From NCBI GenBank assembly GCA_964467785.1, contig CAYXVB010000103.1, positions 1-13,112 on the forward strand: a stretch of DNA of 13,112 bases, written 5' to 3'. Of the stretch, positions 1-6,500 are shown one piece after another. A program made the position numbers and the translations under genes. How positions within the stretch are numbered: position 1 is the first letter of the stretch; each line of letters starts with the position of its first letter. The notes beneath the pieces are model-generated. The model had not been told where the DNA came from, made no database searches, and worked only from the letters and a program-made list of their open reading frames with translations. The stretch is from CAYXVB01 sp964467785 (GTDB taxonomy: Bacteria; Bdellovibrionota; UBA1018).

Positions 1-492
1 GCTGCCCTCAAGGCGATCCCCGAAGTGAACGCGCGTATCGACGGCCGCGACATTCTCTATCAGGATTACTATGATATCGGCATCGCGGTCGGCTCCGATC
101 GCGGTCTCGTCGTGCCGGTCGTCCGCGGCGTCGACAAGCTCACTTTCGCCGACTTCGAGAAATCCCTGGCCGCGCTCGCCGTCAAAGCGCGCGACGGCAA
201 GCTCTCGATCGCCGACATGTCTGGCGGTACCTTCACCATCTCCAATGGCGGCACCTACGGCTCGCTGCTCTCGACACCGATCCTCAACATGCCCCAGAGC
301 GGCATCCTGGGCATGCACAAGATCCAGGAGCGCCCGATGGCGATCAACGGCAAGGTCGAGATCCGCCCGATGATGTACCTCGCTCTCTCCTACGACCACC
401 GTCTCATCGACGGCAAGGGCGCCGTGACGTTCCTCGTGACTCTCAAGGACCACCTCGAGAACCCCGAAAAGCTCGGCCTCGACTTCGTTTAA
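1..492 (+). CDS. sucB: Dihydrolipoyllysine succinyltransferase, E2 of 2-oxoglutarate dehydrogenase (C-terminal part)
   Basis: This is the C-terminal 163 residues of an E2 acyltransferase; the lipoyl and E1/E3-binding domains lie outside the window. The enzyme moves the succinyl group from its lipoyl arm to CoA in the cytoplasmic 2-oxoglutarate dehydrogenase complex of the TCA cycle. The visible part is the catalytic core. SYDHRLIDG carries the active-site His (visible residue 133) and Asp (137), and the GGTFTISNGG and PQSGILGMH segments are typical of the family. The wording PEVNARIDG near the start and MMYLALSYDHRLIDG favour the succinyl (SucB/OdhB) type over acetyl or branched-chain E2, although substrate type cannot be proved from the core alone. 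The frame is open from base 1 and ends at TAA 490-492. lpdA, the E3 gene, follows after 14 nt, which supports the assignment. Confidence 0.95.
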   Translation, partial: AALKAIPEVNARIDGRDILYQDYYDIGIAVGSDRGLVVPVVRGVDKLTFADFEKSLAALAVKARDGKLSIADMSGGTFTISNGGTYGSLLSTPILNMPQSGILGMHKIQERPMAINGKVEIRPMMYLALSYDHRLIDGKGAVTFLVTLKDHLENPEKLGLDFV

Positions 493-506
493 GAAGGAAG
501 TGACCC

Positions 507-1919
507 ATGGAAAAGTTCGACCTCATTATCATCGGCGGCGGCCCCGCCGGATATGTCGCGGCCATCCGCGCTGCGCAGCTCGGCTTCAAGACTGCCTGCA
601 TCGAGATGCGCAAGACCCTCGGCGGGACCTGCCTCAACGTAGGCTGCATCCCGTCCAAGGCGCTCCTCGACTCAAGCGAGCACTTTCACTACGCCAAATC
701 CAAGCTCTCCAAACACGGCGTGATGGTCGATAGCGTCAAGCTTGACCTTCCGGCCATGATGAAGCGCAAGGATGCGGTCGTGCGCCAGCTCACGAGCGGC
801 GTAGCCGGACTCTTCAAGAAGCACAAGATCGAACACATCCTCGCCAAGGGCAAGCTCATCGGTCAGTCGGGTGGCGAAACCCAGGTCGAAGCCACCGGCG
901 AAGCCGGCACCCGCACTCTTTCGGCTCCCCGCGTGCTGCTCGCCACCGGTTCCGAGCCTTCGGCGCTCCCATTCCTACCCTTCGACGGCAAAAAGGTGGT
1001 CAGTTCGACCGAAGCCCTCGAGCTCGCGGAAGTCCCAAAGCACCTCGTCGTCATCGGCGGCGGCGTGATCGGCCTCGAACTCGGCTCCGTATGGCTTCGG
1101 CTGGGCGCCAAGGTCACCGTCGTCGAGTTTCTGGACCGCATCGCTCCGTTCGCCGACAAGCAAGTTGGCAACGAACTCTACAAGTCGCTGGTCAAACAGG
1201 GGATGGAATTCCGCCTCTCCACCAAGTGTCTCGGCGCCAAGCCGAGCGGCAACTGGATGATGGTTGAAGTCGAAGACATGAAGGACGGCACCAAGTCCGT
1301 TCTCGAAGCGGACACCGTTCTCGTCTCCACCGGTCGCCGTCCGTACTCGACCGGACTCGGACTTGAATCCGTGGGCATCACCACCGACAAGATGGGTCGC
1401 ATTGAAGTCGACTCGCACTTCCGAACCAAAGCCGCGGGCATTTTCGCCGTAGGTGACCTCATCCCGGGCCCCATGCTTGCACACAAAGCCGAAGAGGACG
1501 GGATTGCAGCGGTGGAAATCATGGCCGGCCAACATGGCCACGTCGATTACGGCAAAGTCCCCAACGTCATCTACACCTGGCCCGAGCTCGCCTCCGTCGG
1601 CGCAACCGAGGAGGAAATTCAGGCCAAAGGCACCGCGTACAAGGTCGGCACGTTCCCCTTCATGGCGAACGGCCGGGCCAAGGCGATGGATGAGGTTGAA
1701 GGTCTCGTCAAGATCATCGCCGACGCCACCACCGACAAGGTCCTGGGCGTACACATCGTGGGTCCGCGCGCGAGCGACATGATCCCCGAAGCGGTTGCCG
1801 TCATGGAATACGGCGGTAGCGCAGAAGATATCGCCCGCACCTGCCATGCGCACCCGACCTTGGCCGAAGTAGTCAAGGAAGCGGCGCTCGCGGTCGACAA
1901 GCGCCAGATCCATCTGTAA
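507..1919 (+). CDS. lpdA: Dihydrolipoamide dehydrogenase (E3)
   Basis: A full-length 470-residue flavoprotein that reoxidises dihydrolipoamide on E2, passing electrons through a disulfide and FAD to NAD+. The N-terminal FAD-binding motif GGGPAGYVAA is at residues 10-19. The redox disulfide lies in GGTCLNVGCIPSK, with Cys42 and Cys47. A second Rossmann motif, VIGGGVIGLELGS, near residues 182-194 binds NAD. GIFAVGDLIPGPMLAHKAEEDG is the second FAD-contact segment. The C-terminal dimerisation domain ends with the catalytic pair His449 and Glu454 in HAHPTLAE. Length and every key residue fit the family. The start is supported by a strong Shine-Dalgarno sequence, GAAGGA, at 493-498, 8 nt ahead of the ATG. 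It sits directly after sucB, as expected for an E2-E3 operon. The same E3 may also serve pyruvate dehydrogenase or glycine cleavage, which cannot be judged here. Confidence 0.97.
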   Translation: MEKFDLIIIGGGPAGYVAAIRAAQLGFKTACIEMRKTLGGTCLNVGCIPSKALLDSSEHFHYAKSKLSKHGVMVDSVKLDLPAMMKRKDAVVRQLTSGVAGLFKKHKIEHILAKGKLIGQSGGETQVEATGEAGTRTLSAPRVLLATGSEPSALPFLPFDGKKVVSSTEALELAEVPKHLVVIGGGVIGLELGSVWLRLGAKVTVVEFLDRIAPFADKQVGNELYKSLVKQGMEFRLSTKCLGAKPSGNWMMVEVEDMKDGTKSVLEADTVLVSTGRRPYSTGLGLESVGITTDKMGRIEVDSHFRTKAAGIFAVGDLIPGPMLAHKAEEDGIAAVEIMAGQHGHVDYGKVPNVIYTWPELASVGATEEEIQAKGTAYKVGTFPFMANGRAKAMDEVEGLVKIIADATTDKVLGVHIVGPRASDMIPEAVAVMEYGGSAEDIARTCHAHPTLAEVVKEAALAVDKRQIHL

Positions 1920-1933
1920 GCGCCTGGAGGCGC
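1920..1933 (+). repeat. Short stem-loop after lpdA
   Basis: GCGCC (1920-1924), a TGGA loop, then GGCGC (1929-1933) form a perfect 5-bp hairpin immediately after the lpdA stop codon. No T tract follows, so it is not a convincing terminator. It could slow RNA decay or partly reduce read-through into the aldehyde dehydrogenase gene. Such short GC hairpins also arise by chance in GC-rich DNA. Confidence 0.3.
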
Positions 1934-1960
1934 AAACCAGGGATCGGCCGAAAGGAAATA

Positions 1961-3403
1961 ATGCCCGAGGCCCGCAAGGTAGTCGTACACGATCCGTTCA
2001 ACGGCGAATTGCTGGGCGAAGTCCCGTTCGCCACCGCGGACAAGATCGCGCAGCTTCTTGACCGCGCGGGCACGGCATTCAAGACCTGGCGCCATTCGCA
2101 CTCTTTTGAGCGAGCCCAATTACTCGAGCGGGCCGCCTCGAGGCTTGAAGCTGAGAAGGCCGATTTCATCGAGCTGATTCGCAGGGAAGCGGGCAAGCCG
2201 GTCAGTTACGCGACCGGCGAAGTCGCCCGCGCTCTGAATGTACTCCGTTGGGCCGCGGCCGAGACTCAACGCTTTGCCGGCGAGCTGCTCCGCACGGACA
2301 CGACACCGACCGGTCGCGTGGGCTTTGGAATCCATTCCCGCTTTCCCCGCGGGGTCGTGCTCGGAATCACGCCCTTCAACTTCCCGCTCAACCTCGTCGC
2401 CCACAAAGTGGCCCCCGCGGTGGCCTGTGGCTGCCCGATCCTCATCAAGCCGTCGCCCTTCACGCCGCTGACCGCTATCCGCTTTGCGAAGCTTTTTGAA
2501 AGCGTCCCCGGACTCCTCCAAGTAGTGATGGCGGACGATGAGGCAACGGCCGGACTGACCCGCGCCCCGGAAATCAAGACTCTGTCCTTTACTGGCTCCG
2601 CCCGCGTCGGCTGGATGATCCGTCGACAAGCTCCCGAGAAGCCCACAACGCTCGAGCTCGGCGGCAACGCTTGGGTCGTCGTGTCCGAAGACACGCCGGC
2701 CGAACTGTTTTCGGGGATCGCCCGCCGGATCGCGGGAGCCGCCTATGGTTACGCGGGCCAATCCTGCATCTCCGTCCAGAACGTCGCCGTCCACGCCTCG
2801 CTTCGGGACCGATTTGCGGAGGCCCTTCGGGAGGCCACCTACAAAACGCCCTATGGGGATACTCGCGATCCTTCGGTGATTTCCGGGCCCGTCATTTCGG
2901 CACAGGCGGCAAACCGCATTCGCTCTCGCATACAGGGAATCGACCAGTCCTCGATCCAGCTTTCTGGCTGCCCGATCGGAACCGAAGACGATTCCTCCGC
3001 CCGCGGGACATTGATCACACCAACGCTGGTCACGGTGGACAGCGACAATTCCCTGACGCTTTCCCCGACAACCGTCAATGACCTGATCCAAGAAGAGATA
3101 TTCGCTCCGATCATGACCTTAAGCGGATACGACTCCGTAGATGACCTCGTCCACCGGATCAACTCCAGTCCCTATGGACTGCAAGCGGGAATCTACACGC
3201 AACATTTGCCGACCATCGAAAAGCTCTATCGCGAGCTTGAGATCGGCGGTCTGGTCGTCAACGACGTGCCGACGACCCGCCATGATCACCAGCCCTATGG
3301 CGGCGTAAAAGATAGCGGACAAGGACGCGAGGGCATTCGCTACGCGATGGAGGAGATGACGGAAGCGAAATTCCTGTCCCTTTCTTCCGTGGTCCCACTA
3401 TAA
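1961..3403 (+). CDS. NAD(P)-dependent aldehyde dehydrogenase, substrate unknown
   Basis: A 480-residue aldehyde dehydrogenase superfamily enzyme that would oxidise an aldehyde to its acid with NAD(P)+. The catalytic set is complete: Asn140 in TPFNFPLN, the cofactor-binding Lys163 in ILIKPSP, general base Glu232 in TLELGGN, and nucleophile Cys269 in GYAGQSCISVQ. FTGSARVG (210-217) is the cofactor-loop motif. The GQSCISVQ context recalls lactaldehyde and semialdehyde dehydrogenase subgroups more than the benzaldehyde or betaine types; the substrate cannot be fixed by eye. AAAGGA at 1951-1956 is a Shine-Dalgarno sequence rather close to the ATG. The gene follows lpdA by 41 nt in the same direction. 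Its product could feed the TCA cycle, for example as succinate semialdehyde dehydrogenase, but that is only an inference from its neighbours. The C-terminal part (GGLVVNDVPT, HQPYGGVKDSGQGREG) is intact. Confidence 0.9.
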   Translation: MPEARKVVVHDPFNGELLGEVPFATADKIAQLLDRAGTAFKTWRHSHSFERAQLLERAASRLEAEKADFIELIRREAGKPVSYATGEVARALNVLRWAAAETQRFAGELLRTDTTPTGRVGFGIHSRFPRGVVLGITPFNFPLNLVAHKVAPAVACGCPILIKPSPFTPLTAIRFAKLFESVPGLLQVVMADDEATAGLTRAPEIKTLSFTGSARVGWMIRRQAPEKPTTLELGGNAWVVVSEDTPAELFSGIARRIAGAAYGYAGQSCISVQNVAVHASLRDRFAEALREATYKTPYGDTRDPSVISGPVISAQAANRIRSRIQGIDQSSIQLSGCPIGTEDDSSARGTLITPTLVTVDSDNSLTLSPTTVNDLIQEEIFAPIMTLSGYDSVDDLVHRINSSPYGLQAGIYTQHLPTIEKLYRELEIGGLVVNDVPTTRHDHQPYGGVKDSGQGREGIRYAMEEMTEAKFLSLSSVVPL

Positions 3404-3404
3404 T
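3399..3404 (+). promoter_or_regulatory. Possible -10 box ahead of the PilZ-like gene
   Basis: A perfect TATAAT overlaps the stop codon of the aldehyde dehydrogenase gene. It lies about 24 nt before the next start codon, so a transcript would begin near 3411. No recognisable -35 element is seen at the usual distance, which limits confidence. If real, it would let the signalling pair be transcribed separately from the metabolic genes upstream. Confidence 0.3.
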
Positions 3405-3427
3405 CAAGGTCCTGGGAACAAGGGATC

Positions 3428-3871
3428 ATGGCCAACTCCAACTCGAACTCCAACAAGCCCTATCTCGGTGAGGAAATCCCTCTCAGCTTCGATCCGACCG
3501 TATTCGATTCGGCGAAGCTTACGATCGATATCCAGAACACGACCACCAACACCGAAGTCAAAAAAGGCTCCCAAATCGAGCTCATCGAGCTCCACGAGCG
3601 AGGCGCGATGCTGCAGATCCCGTCGAGATCCTGCTCGCGCGGCCACAATCTCATGGTCAGATTCCGGACCGAGACCCCGAAGAAGGAAATCTTCGAGTTC
3701 ACCACGACCGCGAAAGTCGACTCCACGACGCCGCAGGACGGCGGCGAGTTCGATCAGGTCAATCTCAGCTTCCTCCAGTACGACGAGGAGAGCTGGGAGC
3801 TGTTCCAGAAATACTTCACTGCCCGGCAGGAGGAAATCATCGACTTTCTCCGGGCCGCAAAGGGTTACTGA
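3428..3871 (+). CDS. Small PilZ-like protein, probably degenerate in c-di-GMP motifs
   Basis: A cytoplasmic protein of 147 residues with no signal peptide or membrane segment. It starts with an Asn-Ser repeat tail (residues 2-8) and continues with alternating beta-strand patterns: ELIELHERGAMLQI, then a GHNLMVRF strand, then FEFTTTAKV, then FDQVNLSFLQY, and a C-terminal helix with WELFQKYFTARQEEIIDFL. This order of strands and final helix resembles the PilZ fold. The usual c-di-GMP residues are not intact: no clear RxxxR is present, and the D/N-x-S-x-x-G position reads E-L-H-E-R-G. If it is PilZ, it may bind a protein partner rather than c-di-GMP. Fold assignment is by eye and uncertain. The next gene starts 3 nt after its stop, so the two are very likely co-translated. 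AAGGG near the ATG is a tight, weak ribosome site. Confidence 0.6.
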   Translation: MANSNSNSNKPYLGEEIPLSFDPTVFDSAKLTIDIQNTTTNTEVKKGSQIELIELHERGAMLQIPSRSCSRGHNLMVRFRTETPKKEIFEFTTTAKVDSTTPQDGGEFDQVNLSFLQYDEESWELFQKYFTARQEEIIDFLRAAKGY

Positions 3872-3874
3872 ATC

Positions 3875-5263
3875 ATGGCCAAGAAGGTTGACCCGACCGA
3901 AGTTTCCATCCAGGTCTTTGCCAAGTGGATGGAAGGCCACAAGGTCCTCATCGTCGACCCCAGCGTGACCTCGCGCTCGACGATCGGGCGCACGATGACG
4001 ACGCTTGGCCTCAAAGCGAGCCAACTGATCATGGTCAACAGCTACGTCGAGGCGGAGGCCGCGATCGAGAAGCAGAACCCGCGCATGATCGTCGCGGATT
4101 TCGATCTCGGCAAGCGTTGCGGGCTCGATCTGCTCCAAAGGCAGCGACAGGTCAGCGGAGTCCCCGTTTCCGAGACTTTCTTCATCCTGGTCACGGGCAA
4201 CACGTCCCAGAGCGCGGTGGCCAAGGCCGCGGAGGAAGACGTCGATTCCTTTATCATCAAGCCCTTCAATGCGGCGGTGCTGAAGTCACTGATCCTCAAG
4301 GCGGCCATGTTCAAGGTGCAGCCGCCGCAGTACTACCAGGAAATCGAGAAGGGCAAGAAGGAGCTCAAGGACAAGCACTTCGACGAGGCGATGGCGATCT
4401 TCGAGGACGCGGCCAAGCTCGATAATGCCCCGGCGCTGAGCTACTTCTACCAAGGACAGACCGAGTCCGAGAAGCAAGTCCTCGACGGCGCCGAAGAGGA
4501 CTACCTCAAGGGCCTGCAGTACAACAAGATCCACTATAAATGCCTGGTCGGGCTCTTCGAGAATCTCATGTCGCGCAAGCGATACGCGGACGCCTACTCG
4601 GTCATCAAGCGCGTCTCGCAGTATTTTCCCGCAAATCCCCAGCGCATGACCCAGGTCCTCCGGCTGGCCATCATGACCAAGAGCTACGAGGACGTCGAGC
4701 GCTACTACCAGATCTTCACGACGATCGACGACCGTAACGAGGAGATGATCAAGTACGTCTGCGCGGCGCTCGTCGTTTGTGGCAAGTACTACCTCCAGCA
4801 AAACCATATGGCGCGCGCCCGGGAACTTTTCCAAAAGGCCGCGACCACGGCCAACGGGCGCACTCGTATCCTGCGTGAGATCATCATCGCGCTAGTCGAT
4901 GTCGGCATGGCCAAGAACGCGCAGGAATACCTGCAGCGCTTTCCGGCTACGACGCAGCAGGGCCAGGACTTCCTGGCGATGCAACTTCTCGTCAACGACG
5001 AGCTGGGCGCATTCAGCCAGACCATCAAGGACGGCGCCCAACTCCTGGGCAGGGATATGCACGATCCGGTCGTGTACCGGGTGATGATCCGTCGCTCAGC
5101 GCTGCTTGGAAACGCCGACATGGCCGAGGATCTGGTACAAAAAGGCATCAAGCGCTTTCCGGATCAGGCCAATTTCTTCAAGGATCTCCTCAAGGCCAAC
5201 CTCAGGACCAAAGGCGCCCCCGCCGAGGCGGCCAAAGATCCCAAGCCCGCCAACGCCAAGTAG
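3875..5263 (+). CDS. Response-regulator receiver domain fused to a TPR-like helical array
   Basis: A soluble protein of 462 residues with no DNA-binding or enzymatic output domain. Residues 22-145 form a CheY-like receiver: VLIVDPS with Asp28, phosphoacceptor Asp75 in IVADFDL, Thr107 in LVTGNTS, and Lys129-Pro130 in FIIKPFN. The second acidic residue of the usual Asp-Asp pair is Pro29, so metal binding and phosphorylation may be altered. From about residue 150 to 435 the sequence is a series of paired helices of TPR type, for example KKELKDKHFDEAMAIFEDA and MARARELFQKAA, suited to protein docking. The tail is Ala/Lys/Pro-rich. Phosphorylation probably changes a protein-protein contact. The kinase is not in the window. 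AAAGGG (3859-3864) inside the previous gene serves as ribosome site, and the 3-nt gap points to coupled expression with the PilZ-like protein. Confidence 0.9.
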   Translation: MAKKVDPTEVSIQVFAKWMEGHKVLIVDPSVTSRSTIGRTMTTLGLKASQLIMVNSYVEAEAAIEKQNPRMIVADFDLGKRCGLDLLQRQRQVSGVPVSETFFILVTGNTSQSAVAKAAEEDVDSFIIKPFNAAVLKSLILKAAMFKVQPPQYYQEIEKGKKELKDKHFDEAMAIFEDAAKLDNAPALSYFYQGQTESEKQVLDGAEEDYLKGLQYNKIHYKCLVGLFENLMSRKRYADAYSVIKRVSQYFPANPQRMTQVLRLAIMTKSYEDVERYYQIFTTIDDRNEEMIKYVCAALVVCGKYYLQQNHMARARELFQKAATTANGRTRILREIIIALVDVGMAKNAQEYLQRFPATTQQGQDFLAMQLLVNDELGAFSQTIKDGAQLLGRDMHDPVVYRVMIRRSALLGNADMAEDLVQKGIKRFPDQANFFKDLLKANLRTKGAPAEAAKDPKPANAK

Positions 5264-5334
5264 CTCAAGCGCACGGCCTAAAAGCCCTCTTTGGCTCCGT
5301 TAACCCGGCGATACCTTTCCGTTTTTTGCCTATT

Positions 5335-5346
5335 TTATTGCAATAA
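5335..5346. promoter_or_regulatory. 12-bp perfect palindrome TTATTGCAATAA
   Basis: A self-complementary 12-mer in the AT-rich intergenic island between the receiver-TPR gene and the linker-protein gene. It overlaps the best -35 candidate (TTGCAA, 5338-5343). Perfect symmetry in a promoter position would suit binding of a dimeric regulator. AT-rich palindromes of this size can also occur by chance. Confidence 0.35.
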
Positions 5347-5368
5347 GTGCTGGATACTACACTAGAAT
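5338..5368 (+). promoter_or_regulatory. Possible promoter for the envelope-machine operon
   Basis: TTGCAA (5338-5343) could be a -35 element and TAGAAT (5363-5368) a -10 element. The 19-nt spacer is longer than the preferred 17. The site sits in the only markedly AT-rich stretch of the window and ahead of a run of six same-strand genes, which is where a promoter is expected. Transcription would start near 5375, just before the large inverted repeat at 5384-5419. Sigma-factor preferences of this organism are unknown. Confidence 0.35.
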
Positions 5369-5372
5369 AAAA

Positions 5373-5402
5373 ATGTTTGCATCTGTCCATATTGTTAATT
5401 AG
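5373..5402 (+). CDS. Nine-codon mini-ORF, possible leader peptide (speculative)
   Basis: ATG at 5373 opens a frame reading MFASVHIVN and stopping at TAG 5400-5402, in the centre of the large inverted repeat. A ribosome reading it would run through the left arm and melt the hairpin that covers the start codon of the next gene, as in translational-coupling leaders. No good Shine-Dalgarno sequence precedes it, and the candidate promoter would place the transcript start at about 5375, inside or after this ATG. It may be chance. Confidence 0.15.
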   Translation: MFASVHIVN

Positions 5403-5419
5403 AATTAACAATATGGACA
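5384..5419. repeat. Perfect 17-bp inverted repeat over a start codon
   Basis: Left arm TGTCCATATTGTTAATT (5384-5400), spacer AG, right arm AATTAACAATATGGACA (5403-5419): all 17 positions are complementary. The right arm contains the ATG at 5413-5415 of the following gene. In RNA it would form a stem of about 16 bp closed by a UAGA loop, burying the start codon. As DNA it is a 36-bp near-palindrome suited to a dimeric repressor. Its AT-rich composition contrasts with the surrounding GC-rich genes. No T tract follows on either strand at terminator distance, so a terminator is unlikely. Confidence 0.85.
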
Positions 5420-6456
5420 CCGGATCAAACACAAAGTGGATTCTGATCGCAGCTGCAGTGCTCATTGTTTCTGTACCCGCGGGTCTCTGGGTAACCCGCA
5501 GCTCGATCTTGAAATCGGGCTCAGACACTGCCACCACTGAGAGCCCCTCGGGCACGCACCCCGGTGATTCGTCATCCCTGCATACCAATGCGGGGCCCGC
5601 CAAACCTGAAGCTAAGTCAGGGGACTTGGGCAAATCCGGCTCCAGCAGTCCAACTGTCGCAGGCGGCGGATCTTCTCAGGCAAACTCAAAAGCGGGCGAT
5701 ACCTCTTCTTCCGGCGCGGCATCCTCCACGACCTCGACGGCAGATGCCTCCAAAAATAAGATCGGCACAGAACCCCCTGCCACTTCAACCGGCACTACTG
5801 CTACCACCGGCGGCACCGGAGCACCGAGTGCGCAGGTCGGCCAGATTCCTGCGGGCAGCACCGCCGCCCACACGACCGCACCGGGCGCACAGACCGCTCA
5901 AGTCGCCGCCGTCCCAAAGGAACCCGAAGGCTGCGTGACCTTCGCCTATCGTCACAAGAAATCTTCCGGACACACGAGCGACGATGCCTGCAGCCATCAT
6001 AAGAATCTCATTCGGCTCAAGCATGTCGTCGTCAATCCGTCGACGGTCTGCGTCCGCGTCAATAAACGCCCCGTCGCCTTCCAAACCGTCAAAGGCCACG
6101 CCGATCAGATCCTGATTGGCGCCGTCGCGGGCCCGAGCACCGACATCACCGTGCGCTATTGCCTCGGCAAGACCAAGTGCTCTGAGGACTGCGCCGTTCC
6201 AAAGGATGAGTTTCTGTCAGCCATCGGGGGATCTGAGATCGAAGGCGGCGGCAAGATCGCCCAATGGGATCCGGCCGACGTCGAAAAGGAAGCCGACGTG
6301 AACGGCAACCTCGACAAGGACATCAAGAACGAGCTCGAGCGCTTGGACGAGGCCCGCCCGGACTCGCGCATGGCCGCAGTGTTCCAGGACTGGATCGCTG
6401 GCCAAGAGGCTGCCGCCTGCGGCACGGCCTCTAGTTCCCGTCAGGCGATGAAATAA
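5413..6456 (+). CDS. Membrane-anchored protein with long Ser/Thr/Gly/Ala linker and Cys-containing C-terminal domain
   Basis: An unrecognised protein of 347 residues. One hydrophobic segment (about 9-27) with a short N-terminus suggests a type II inner-membrane anchor with the rest in the periplasm; an uncleaved or cleaved signal is also possible. Residues about 30-170 are low-complexity Ser/Thr/Gly/Ala/Pro, probably a flexible linker long enough to reach across the periplasm. The C-terminal part holds seven Cys (174, 193, 213, 250, 256, 260, 336) and beta-like strands such as CVRVNKRPVAFQTV and ILIGAV, then a charged helical region. Disulfides are plausible. The ATG at 5413 is preferred because it lies just before the anchor, but no Shine-Dalgarno sequence precedes it and it sits inside a perfect inverted repeat. 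An in-frame TTG at 5377 would add 12 residues. The vWA lipoprotein gene follows after 44 nt. Confidence 0.75.
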   Translation: MDTGSNTKWILIAAAVLIVSVPAGLWVTRSSILKSGSDTATTESPSGTHPGDSSSLHTNAGPAKPEAKSGDLGKSGSSSPTVAGGGSSQANSKAGDTSSSGAASSTTSTADASKNKIGTEPPATSTGTTATTGGTGAPSAQVGQIPAGSTAAHTTAPGAQTAQVAAVPKEPEGCVTFAYRHKKSSGHTSDDACSHHKNLIRLKHVVVNPSTVCVRVNKRPVAFQTVKGHADQILIGAVAGPSTDITVRYCLGKTKCSEDCAVPKDEFLSAIGGSEIEGGGKIAQWDPADVEKEADVNGNLDKDIKNELERLDEARPDSRMAAVFQDWIAGQEAAACGTASSSRQAMK

Positions 6457-6468
6457 CTTAAGCCTGAC
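6440..6468 (+). repeat. Inverted repeat around the stop codon of the linker-protein gene
   Basis: GTCAGGC (6440-6446) and GCCTGAC (6462-6468) are perfect 7-bp arms flanking a 15-nt loop that contains the TAA stop at 6454-6456. No T tract follows, so termination is doubtful. A stem here could influence mRNA processing or the relative output of this gene and the lipoprotein gene that starts 33 nt downstream. Confidence 0.4.
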
Positions 6469-6500
6469 AGGAGCCGGAACGAAAAGAGGAGTAAAGGGAT

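Noticed and set aside
975..1913. Minus-strand open frame of 312 codons
   Set aside because: It is the shadow of lpdA, whose catalytic residues are all present on the + strand.
2120..3091. Minus-strand open frame of 323 codons
   Set aside because: It is opposite the aldehyde dehydrogenase gene, which has a full set of active-site residues.
3434..3454. Six-base tandem repeat (AACTCC/AACTCG) near the start of the PilZ-like gene, considered as a phase-variable tract
   Set aside because: There are only three and a half imperfect units and the unit length keeps the reading frame, so copy changes would only lengthen an Asn-Ser tail.
5281..5330. Possible intrinsic terminator after the receiver-TPR gene (AGCC/GGCT stem and a T run at 5322-5327)
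   Set aside because: The stem is only 4 bp and the T run lies about 26 nt beyond it, so the two parts do not form a terminator.
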